Source: Streptomyces halobius
GTDB lineage: Bacteria; Actinomycetota; Actinomycetes; Streptomycetales; Streptomycetaceae
Length of the DNA stretch: 64,000 nucleotides
Reading direction: 5' to 3'
NCBI RefSeq assembly: GCF_023277745.1
Contig: NZ_CP086322.1
Location: 3,658,001-3,722,000 of the forward strand
Made by a program: the position numbers and the translations under genes. Positions within the stretch are counted from its first letter, which is position 1, and every line of letters starts with the position of its first letter. Of the stretch, positions 25,795 through 34,128 are shown one piece after another. The notes under the pieces are model-generated. The model saw only the letters and a list, made by a program, of their open reading frames with translations. It was not told the origin of the DNA and did not search any database.

Positions 25795-26790
25795 TCAGCG
25801 CAACTTGGGGTCCAGGGCGTCGCGCACCGCGTCGCCGAGCATGATGAACGCCAGCACCGTGATGCTCAGCGCGCCCGCGGGCCACAGCAGCATGTGCGGG
25901 GCGTGGCGGATGTGCGTGGACGCCGCGGAGATGTCGATGCCCCAGGAGACGGTGGGCGGCTTGAGGCCCACCCCGAGGTACGACAGCGTCGCCTCCAGGG
26001 AGATGTACGTGCCCAGGGCGATGGTGGCGACGACGATGACCGGTGCGACGGCGTTCGGCGCGATGTGCCGCAGCAGCATCCGCCGGTTGCCGGCGCCCAG
26101 CGCCCGTGCGGCCTGCACGTAGTCGTTCTGCTTGGCGGTGACGACGGAGCCGCGCGCGATACGGGCGATCTGCGGCCAGCCCAGCAGCACGATGAAGCCG
26201 ACCACGGGCCAGACGGTGGAGCTGGTGATGACGGAGAGGAACACCAGGCCGCCGAGGATCACCGGGATGCCGAAGAAGATATCGGCGACCCGGGAGAGCA
26301 GGTGGTCGCTCCAGCCGCCGAAGAAGCCGGCCAGCCCGCCGAGCAGGCTGCCCAGGAGGGCGGCGCCCGCGGTCGCGCAGATGCCGACGGTGATGGAGGC
26401 GCGGGCGCCGTGGACGACGCGGGTGTAGACGTCCCGGCCCTGGGTGTCGAAGCCGAAGGGGTGACCGGGCTCGGCGCCCGCCTGCGCCTTGGCCAGATCC
26501 GCGCGGTACGGGTTGCCGGTGGCGATCAGCTGCGGCCAGATCGCGATGATCACCAGGAAGAGGATGACCAGCGCGGAGACCACGAAGACCGGGTTGCGGC
26601 ACAGATCGTGCCAGGCGTCGCTCCACAGGCTCCGTGGTTTGCCGGTGGGCACCCCGCCGGGTGGTCCCGCGCCCGGGGGTCTTTCCAGCGACTCCGCCTC
26701 GCCGATGGCCAGCGCGGCGGTGCCGCCGTCGCCGTGGGTGATGGCTTCGTCCGGCGTGATGGCTTCTTTCGGTGCGTACGGCTCAGGCAT
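25795..26790 (-). CDS. Peptide ABC importer permease, DppC/OppC type
   Basis: 331 residues from ATG 26790, overlapping the previous permease stop by 8 bases. A 60-residue Gly/Pro/Glu-rich cytoplasmic head precedes six helices. Family motifs: HPFGFDTQGRDVYTRVVHGARASI near the first outside loop (given as the family match) and the EAA loop NDYVQAARALGAGNRRMLLRH. Works with the DppB-type permease and the two ATPases of the operon. Confidence 0.9.
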   Translation of the reverse strand: MPEPYAPKEAITPDEAITHGDGGTAALAIGEAESLERPPGAGPPGGVPTGKPRSLWSDAWHDLCRNPVFVVSALVILFLVIIAIWPQLIATGNPYRADLAKAQAGAEPGHPFGFDTQGRDVYTRVVHGARASITVGICATAGAALLGSLLGGLAGFFGGWSDHLLSRVADIFFGIPVILGGLVFLSVITSSTVWPVVGFIVLLGWPQIARIARGSVVTAKQNDYVQAARALGAGNRRMLLRHIAPNAVAPVIVVATIALGTYISLEATLSYLGVGLKPPTVSWGIDISAASTHIRHAPHMLLWPAGALSITVLAFIMLGDAVRDALDPKLR

Positions 26791-27706
26791 AGCGGATCCT
26801 CGGGTCGAGGACGGCGTACAGAAGGTCGACAAGGAGATTCGCGACGAGGAAGACCAGCACCAGGATCGTCACAAAGCCCACGACGGTCGGCGAATTCTGC
26901 CGGAGAATTCCCTGGTAGAGCTGGAATCCCACGCCGTGGATATTGAAGATCCGCTCGGTGACGATCGCGCCGCCCATCAGCGCGCCGATATCGGTACCGA
27001 TGAAGGTGACGACCGGGATCAGCGAATTGCGCAGCAGATGGCGGGAGATGACCCGGTGCCTGGGCAGCCCTTTCGCGACGGCCGTACGGACATAGTCGGC
27101 GCGGGCGTTCTCGGCGAGAGAGGTCCGGGTCAGCCGGGTCACATAGGCGAGCGAGACCAGCGCCAGCACCACTCCCGGCAACAGGAGTTCATCCAGCGGT
27201 GCGTCCGTGGAGACGCTGGGTTTGACCCAGGCCCATTTCACCCCGAACAGGAATTGCAGTACATAGCCGCTGACGAAGGTCGGGATGGACACCACGACCA
27301 GGGTGAAGACCAGCACCGAGGTGTCCAGGCTCCGGCCGCGCCGCAGCCCGCTGAACACGCCGAGGACAATGCCGATGATCATTTCGATGACAATGGCGAC
27401 GAGGGTGAGCCGCAGGGTGACGGGAAAGGCGGAGGCCATCAGTTCGATGACCGGCTGGCCGTTGAACGCGGTGCCGAAATCCCCCCGGAAGATCTGCCCC
27501 ATGTAGTGCACATACTGCTGCCACAGGGGCTTGTCGAGATAGAGGTCGTGACGGATCCGGGCGACGGTGGCCGGGTCGGGTGCCTTTTCACCGAACAGCG
27601 CGGCGACCGGGTCACCCAGTGCGTACACCATGAAGAAGATCAGGAACGTGCTGCCGATGAACACCGGGATCATCTGGAGCAGCCGCCGGATCACATAGCG
27701 TCCCAT
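26783..27706 (-). CDS. Peptide ABC importer permease, DppB/OppB type
   Basis: 307 residues from ATG 27706 (CGGAG just upstream); the frame continues to 27961, but that part is a translated tandem repeat. N-terminal helix YVIRRLLQMIPVFIGSTFLIF, the family loop DPATVARIRHDLYLDKPLWQQY, and EAA loop ADYVRTAVAKGLPRHRVISRH. Unlike BldKC, it lacks the four outside cysteines. Confidence 0.9.
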   Translation of the reverse strand: MGRYVIRRLLQMIPVFIGSTFLIFFMVYALGDPVAALFGEKAPDPATVARIRHDLYLDKPLWQQYVHYMGQIFRGDFGTAFNGQPVIELMASAFPVTLRLTLVAIVIEMIIGIVLGVFSGLRRGRSLDTSVLVFTLVVVSIPTFVSGYVLQFLFGVKWAWVKPSVSTDAPLDELLLPGVVLALVSLAYVTRLTRTSLAENARADYVRTAVAKGLPRHRVISRHLLRNSLIPVVTFIGTDIGALMGGAIVTERIFNIHGVGFQLYQGILRQNSPTVVGFVTILVLVFLVANLLVDLLYAVLDPRIRYA

Positions 27707-27710
27707 GGGG

Positions 27711-27858
27711 GCTCCGGATTCTGGGGAACGGCGGTTCTGGGGGACGGCGGGTTCTTTGGGAACGACGGGTTCTTGCGAGGGCGACTGGTTCTTGGGAACG
27801 ACGGGCTCTTGCGGGAACGGCAGTTTCTTGGGCGAACGGCAGGTTCTTGGGGGTGGCG
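27711..27858. repeat. Imperfect tandem repeats between binding-protein and permease genes
   Basis: This 155-base gap consists of degenerate copies of GGTTCTTGGGAACGACGGG and shorter variants (TTCTTGCG, TTCTTGGG) at roughly 16-33 base steps; the 19-mer occurs twice exactly or nearly so. No gene or clear hairpin is seen, although it lies where importer operons usually carry an attenuator. Confidence 0.6.
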
Positions 27859-27861
27859 GGC

Positions 27862-29484
27862 TCAGCTGACGGTGATCTCGTTGTAGACGGGCACGCTGAA
27901 CGGATTGAGCATCACATCGCCGATCCGGTCGGAATAACCGCCGCTGCCGTTCTGGTACCACAGCGGAATGGCCGGCATCTGTGCGGCAAGCACCTTCTCC
28001 GCGTCCTGGAACATCGAGACGGCTTCGCCGACGTCGGTCTCGGCATTCGCCTCGTCGACGAGCTTGTCGAACGTGGCATTGCTGAACTTGCCGTCGTTGG
28101 AGGAGGCGTTGGTGTAGTACAGCGGCTGCAGGAAGTTCTGGATCAGCGGGTAGTCCATCTGCCAGCCGGCGCGGAACGGGCCGGTCATCTGCTTGGCCGT
28201 GATCTTGTTACGGAAGTCCGCGAACGTACCGAACGGGGCGCCCACGCAGGCGTTGTCGCTGTCCAGCGTCTTGTTGATGCTGTTGCAGATCGCGTCGATC
28301 CAGGTCTTGTGCGACCCGGTGTCGGCGTTGTAGGCGAGAGTCATCTTCCCCCCGGGGATTCCTCCGCCCTCCTCGATCAGCTGCTTGGCCTTGCCCGGGT
28401 TGAACTCACACGCCTCACCGCACAGCCCCTCCTTGTATCCGCCGTCCTCCTTCAGCACCGGCGAGGTCCAGTCCGTAGCGGGTGTCCGGGTGTTCTGGAA
28501 GATCTCCTTGGTGATCTCTTCACGGTTGATCGCCATGGAGACCCCCCGCCGCAGCTTCTCCTTTCCGGGCCCGCCCCAGGCCGGTTGGTACATGGGAAAG
28601 GTGAGGGTCTGGATGATCCCGGCCGGCTGGTTGATGTACCGGTCCCCCAGATCCGCCTTCACATTCATGAGCTGCGCCGCCGGCACATCATCGACGAGAT
28701 CGAGGTTTCCTGCCTGAAGGTCGGTGTACGCCGTATTGTTGTCGGTATAGACCCGCAGATCGATACCGCCGTTCTTCGCCTTGTCGGGCCCCGGGTACTT
28801 CTCCCACTTCCGCAGCTTCATCGCGGATCCCTTGGTGTACGACTCCACGACATACGGCCCGTTCCCGATCGGTTTCTTCAGCCATGCGTCATGGTCGGTG
28901 AAGAACGCCTGCGGCAGGGGCATGAAGGCCGAGTAACCGAGCATTTCCGGCCAGGTGGAGAACTTCTGGTTCAGCTTGACGGTAAAGGTCTTGTCGTCCT
29001 TCACGACCAGCCCCGACATGGTCTTGGCGGTCGGCATCCCCTTTTCCGGATGAACCTTCTCGAACCCCTCGATGTACTGGAAGAACGAAGCGTTCTTCTG
29101 CTTGTTATCCAGCAGCGCCCCGTAATTCCACGCGTCCACGAACGACTTCGCGGTGACCTTCTCCCCGTTGCTGAAGGTCCAGCCGTCCTTCAGTGTCACC
29201 GTGTAATTCTGCGAATCCTCCGTCGTGATCTTTTCGGCTACGACATTCTCCGCGGCCGCGGTCTTCGGGTTGTACTTCTTGAGGCCCCGGAAAATCATCT
29301 CAAGGACCTTGCCGCCTTGAACCTCATTGGTGTTCGCCGGCTCCAGCGGATTCTGCGGATCCCCCCAGGAGGCGCTGATCACCCCGGCGCTGTCCCCACC
29401 GCCCCCGCCGCCGCAGGCCGTGGCCACGAGGGCGACGGTGACAGCGCATACCGCCCACTTCGCGTGCATGGCTCCACGGCGCAT
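27862..29484 (-). CDS. Peptide-binding lipoprotein of the second importer (SBP family 5)
   Basis: 540 residues with AAGGAGG ahead of ATG 29484. The signal peptide has lipobox VATAC (Cys24) followed by a Gly run. Family 5 features: NEVQGGKVLEMIFRGLKKYN, YTVTLKDGWTFSNGEKVTAKSFVDAWNYG (in parts) and the late PLWYQNGSGGYSDRIGDV. First gene of the minus-strand operon. The bound peptide is unknown; its sequence is far from BldKB (540 against 600 residues), so the two importers probably take different peptides. Confidence 0.9.
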   Translation of the reverse strand: MRRGAMHAKWAVCAVTVALVATACGGGGGGDSAGVISASWGDPQNPLEPANTNEVQGGKVLEMIFRGLKKYNPKTAAAENVVAEKITTEDSQNYTVTLKDGWTFSNGEKVTAKSFVDAWNYGALLDNKQKNASFFQYIEGFEKVHPEKGMPTAKTMSGLVVKDDKTFTVKLNQKFSTWPEMLGYSAFMPLPQAFFTDHDAWLKKPIGNGPYVVESYTKGSAMKLRKWEKYPGPDKAKNGGIDLRVYTDNNTAYTDLQAGNLDLVDDVPAAQLMNVKADLGDRYINQPAGIIQTLTFPMYQPAWGGPGKEKLRRGVSMAINREEITKEIFQNTRTPATDWTSPVLKEDGGYKEGLCGEACEFNPGKAKQLIEEGGGIPGGKMTLAYNADTGSHKTWIDAICNSINKTLDSDNACVGAPFGTFADFRNKITAKQMTGPFRAGWQMDYPLIQNFLQPLYYTNASSNDGKFSNATFDKLVDEANAETDVGEAVSMFQDAEKVLAAQMPAIPLWYQNGSGGYSDRIGDVMLNPFSVPVYNEITVS

Positions 29485-29623
29485 GGGGTGCCTCCTTGAG
29501 GGCTTCCGTCAGCAGGTCCTTGGTCGCACTTAGCCGACATCAGAGCGCATACACGGACGCATCGCACCCCGGCAGCGACCGCCACTGCTCCGAAAACCCG
29601 AGAAAACCCCCGTATGGACTCCC
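29485..29623. other. Upstream region of the second importer operon
   Basis: About 140 bases between the ATG at 29484 and the stop of the broken monooxygenase. It must carry the operon promoter on the minus strand; I could not define boxes with confidence. Confidence 0.35.
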
Positions 29624-29870
29624 CTACACGTGGTGCACCGACTCCACCGAGAACAACCGCGGGTCAAAGCTCTCCGCGATCCCGGCGGCCCGCGTCATAT
29701 GCTCACGCGCCACCGGATCGGCCGTCATCGCCCGGAATTGTTCCTCGCTCTCCCACTGCGCGTAATTGACGACCCGCTCGCCATCCGCATTCGCATGGAT
29801 ATGCGCCGAGATGAACCCCCGGCCGCCCCTTCATTGCCTTCGTGGTCTCTTGCCTCGCGTTCTCTGCCAT
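29624..29870 (-). pseudogene. Frameshifted, 5'-truncated antibiotic-biosynthesis-type monooxygenase (ABM)
   Basis: A minus-strand frame ending in TAG at 29624 reads FISAHIHANADGERVVNYAQ, then WESEEQFRAM and a DPVAREHMTRAAGIAESFDP tail, the standard C-terminal part of an ABM-fold protein. Just upstream this frame has TGA and no start codon. The expected preceding residues (MAENARQETTKAMKGRPG) lie in another frame from ATG 29870, so one or two bases were gained or lost in the G-rich run near 29820-29826. About 25 N-terminal residues of a normal ABM protein are also missing. It therefore looks dead; a sequencing error in the G-run is the alternative for the frameshift, not for the missing N-terminus. 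Confidence 0.65.
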
Positions 29871-29961
29871 ACGGTCAGGATGGCAGGGGGCACTGACAAC
29901 GGAGGCGGCGCGCGGGCCACCAGGGGGGGCAGGCATGGCCGCCCCTCTGACGGCGGTGCGG

Positions 29962-30798
29962 TCAAGCGGCGATGCTGATCCGATGCACGGTGCGATGGCG
30001 TCCGGGCTCGACGGCGGTAGCCGCGTGATAGGCGGACGCCGTCTTCCACACCAGCAGGTCGAGGGGCATCCAGCGATGGGTATGGACCCGCTCCGGATCC
30101 TGGATCAGCGCATCGAGCTGTGCGAAAAACGCCTCATTGCCATTGGCGTCGAACCCGTTCACGGAGTCGAGGACCTCAGGCGCGCCGTACACATACAACC
30201 GCCCGGTGAATGCGTCGCGCCGTACGAGCGGATGCTCGGGCAAGGGAAACTCCGCCTCGATCACGGCGCGCATTTCAGCCACCGACAGTCCCACATGCTC
30301 TTGCGCAATACGGGCACGTTTTACGTGGGTGTGCAGTGCCGTCCGCCCATCGATCGTGGATTTCCACTCATCCGGCAACCGGTCGTAGACGTCGCAGGCA
30401 TTGGCGAACATCGTGTGGCCGCTGGTGTGCGGGACATCGACGCCGTGCAGCATGGAATAGGTCGCCGGCGACTTCACGAAGGACCCGTCCTGATGCCAGA
30501 AGTTGCCCACTCGCGCAACACCGAGCGGCTTGTTGCCCTTGACGACGTTGGAGGAGACGAGAATCTCGGGGAAGCGAGGGTGCGCGTACCTGGGGCTGTG
30601 GGGCGGCGCCGGCTTGCCGAACTTTCGGGCGAGCACGATCTGCTGCTCCGGGGTGATGTCCAGCCCCCGCACCACGATCAACTCGCGCTCGTTCAGGGCG
30701 TTGTGAACGGCGCCGAAGACCTCCGGCCGCTGCAAGTCCTCGCACGTCACCCCGGTGATCTCGGATCCGATGAATGCCGTGAGGTCACGGATTTCCAT
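29962..30798 (-). CDS. TauD/TfdA-family Fe(II)/2-oxoglutarate dioxygenase
   Basis: 278 residues from ATG 30798 with GGAGGGG ahead; the 34 residues of the longer frame are Pro/Arg/His-rich. Iron ligands: HxD in FWHQDGSF and the distal His in VWKTASAYHAATAVEPG. The 2-oxoglutarate-binding Arg is in the terminal RHRTVHRISI. TauD-like early region: GSEITGVTCEDLQRPEVFGAVHNAL (in parts). It may hydroxylate or desulfonate a small acid; the substrate is not readable. It follows the DUF397 gene on the same strand by 98 bases. Confidence 0.88.
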   Translation of the reverse strand: MEIRDLTAFIGSEITGVTCEDLQRPEVFGAVHNALNERELIVVRGLDITPEQQIVLARKFGKPAPPHSPRYAHPRFPEILVSSNVVKGNKPLGVARVGNFWHQDGSFVKSPATYSMLHGVDVPHTSGHTMFANACDVYDRLPDEWKSTIDGRTALHTHVKRARIAQEHVGLSVAEMRAVIEAEFPLPEHPLVRRDAFTGRLYVYGAPEVLDSVNGFDANGNEAFFAQLDALIQDPERVHTHRWMPLDLLVWKTASAYHAATAVEPGRHRTVHRISIAA

Positions 30799-30896
30799 GG
30801 AGCCCCTCCGGTGGGCGTGCCCTGCCTCTGCCGACCGAAGCATGCCCGTGTCGCGTCCGTGAACGCGTCGATTTACGGCCGGGGGAGGCGGCGGTG

Positions 30897-31094
30897 TCAC
30901 CGCCCGGAAGGGATCGCCCCGCCCTTGACGGTGCGGAGGAGCGCGCGCAGGGCGGCGGGGGTGGTCGCGAGCGCGGTGGCGGGGGCGTCGCTCTCACGGA
31001 GGTGGCGGGTGCCGGACGGGGCGGCGGCCACCTCGACGCAGTTGGTAGCCCCGCCTTCGCTGAAGCTCGACTTCTGCCACCTGGCTTCAAACAT
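30897..31094 (-). CDS. DUF397 protein
   Basis: 65 residues from ATG 31094. The family signature is complete: WQKSSFSEGGATNCVEVA, then the L-R-E-S-D motif and a short helical end. DUF397 proteins are typically encoded next to XRE/DUF5753 regulators in Streptomyces and are thought to act with them as antagonists, as in the bldB/abaA-like and WhiJ systems. Here the partner is the truncated regulator 11 bases upstream. Confidence 0.9.
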   Translation of the reverse strand: MFEARWQKSSFSEGGATNCVEVAAAPSGTRHLRESDAPATALATTPAALRALLRTVKGGAIPSGR

Positions 31095-31105
31095 GCACAC
31101 CTTCC

Positions 31106-31834
31106 CTAGAGCAGCGGATACAGGAGCCGTTGGATCAGCCCCAGCGAGTCCTTGGCTTTGCGCGCCTCAGGCGAGGCCGCGACGTCAACCGGAGGAAGCG
31201 CAACCACCTCCAACTTAGCGAACCGGTCCCGGTACTTAGCCATCGAGTTCTCGTCCTCCAGGTACAGATCCCGTTCGATGTGCGACACGACAGTCGTGCT
31301 GAGTTCGCGTACCTGCGGATGAAACTGCGTGAACCCCGTTCCGAAGCCCACGCGCCCGTCGAGCGGCAGGATCTGGATGGCCACTTCCGGTCGCCGAGAA
31401 ACCTCGATCAGCTTCAGCAGTTGACCACGCATGACCTCCCGACTCCCCAGCGATGGCCTGAGCGCAGCCTCGTGGATGATCGCATGCAGGCGCGGCGGCC
31501 TCTCGCCGGCCAGCAACTCCTGTCGCTGCATTCTGAATTCGACTGCCTGGCGCTGCCATTCGGGTGAGAGGTCGACGTACCCGTCTCGGTGAATAACAGC
31601 CGCGTACTCTCGCGTCTGAAGCAGTCCCGGGATGAACATCGGCTCGTACGTGTGCAGCACGATGGAAGCCGACTCCAGCCCAGCCAGATCCAAGTGCGCC
31701 GCCGTGAGCGTTTGCCGGTAGTCGCTCCACCATCCCTTCCCCGACGCCTGCCCCATCTCGACCAATGCATCGAGATACGTTGGGTTTACCCCCTCCGCAG
31801 CATCAGCGAGAGCCCGCAGCCGCTCCGGCGACAA
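31106..31834 (-). CDS. DUF5753 regulator lacking its N-terminal helix-turn-helix
   Basis: 242 residues from TTG 31834. The DUF5753 effector region is intact (HTYEPMFIPGLLQTREYAAV, RQELLAGERPPRLHAIIHEA, FGTGFTQFHPQVRELSTTVV). Upstream, the same frame still encodes the end of an XRE motif (GGLQGHISAVESGRTGLSPE), but then runs into the typA terminator at about 31917 with no ATG, GTG or usable start. The first helices of the DNA-binding domain are absent. Either a headless protein is made from the TTG, or the gene is a remnant created when its 5' end was lost at the typA 3' flank. DUF397 partner downstream is intact. Confidence 0.7.
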   Translation of the reverse strand: MSPERLRALADAAEGVNPTYLDALVEMGQASGKGWWSDYRQTLTAAHLDLAGLESASIVLHTYEPMFIPGLLQTREYAAVIHRDGYVDLSPEWQRQAVEFRMQRQELLAGERPPRLHAIIHEAALRPSLGSREVMRGQLLKLIEVSRRPEVAIQILPLDGRVGFGTGFTQFHPQVRELSTTVVSHIERDLYLEDENSMAKYRDRFAKLEVVALPPVDVAASPEARKAKDSLGLIQRLLYPLL

Positions 31835-31911
31835 GCCCGTGCGACCGGACTCGACGGCACTGATGTGCCCCTGAAGCCCACCGATTGAGGCACGACGAAG
31901 AGCAACGCAAC

Positions 31912-31947
31912 GAAAAACGCCCCGCCGGACCCGTGGTCCGGCGGGGC
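31912..31947 (-). terminator. Rho-independent terminator of typA
   Basis: Twelve to thirteen perfect base pairs (GCCCCGCCGGAC at 31919-31930 with 31936-31947) around a tiny loop, followed on the minus strand by TTTTT (31912-31916). It lies 32 bases after the typA stop. One of the few terminators here with a classical T-run. Confidence 0.85.
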
Positions 31948-31978
31948 GCCATCGTTTCGGCTCAGGCCCAGCGCAGCG

Positions 31979-33883
<1,905 letters not shown>

Positions 33884-34043
33884 ACTGGCGGCGCTTCTCC
33901 CGGAATCGTGGTGGGCGGCGCGTACGGTCCGGTACGCGTGCCTGCCGGGCAGAGGACGCCACGGCCTCGCCCTATGGTACGGGTGTGCGGCGGAAACAGC
34001 CGCGCCAGCCCGTGCGCATAGCGCCTGACCTGCGGTTTCTTAC

Positions 34044-34111
34044 CTGTTGTTCATGGGTGGGCGACCGTTGTTCACCGGAGGGCGACCGTTGTTCACCGCT
34101 CGGTGAACAAC
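34044..34111. promoter_or_regulatory. Three 21-bp direct repeats ending in an inverted copy
   Basis: GTTGTTCA starts at 34046, 34067 and 34088, exactly 21 bases apart, within a 21-base unit like CCGTTGTTCACCGGAGGGCGA (units 2 and 3 share the first 13 bases; unit 1 has 4 mismatches to unit 2). The last copy is followed by CGGTGAACAAC, forming an 11-bp palindrome (34088-34098 with 34101-34111). The site lies between the typA start and the binding-protein stop. It could be operator iterons upstream of typA or a terminator for the binding-protein gene. Confidence 0.5.
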
Positions 34112-34128
34112 CGCCGCCCCCCCGCCCG

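Noticed and set aside
25783..26626. Extension of the DppD-type ATPase to a 671-residue protein
   Set aside because: The extra part is the permease gene read in the wrong frame; the real start has a ribosome-binding site at the permease stop.
25594..26946. 450-codon plus-strand frame across the second importer
   Set aside because: Shadow of the permease and ATPase genes, whose motifs are on the minus strand.
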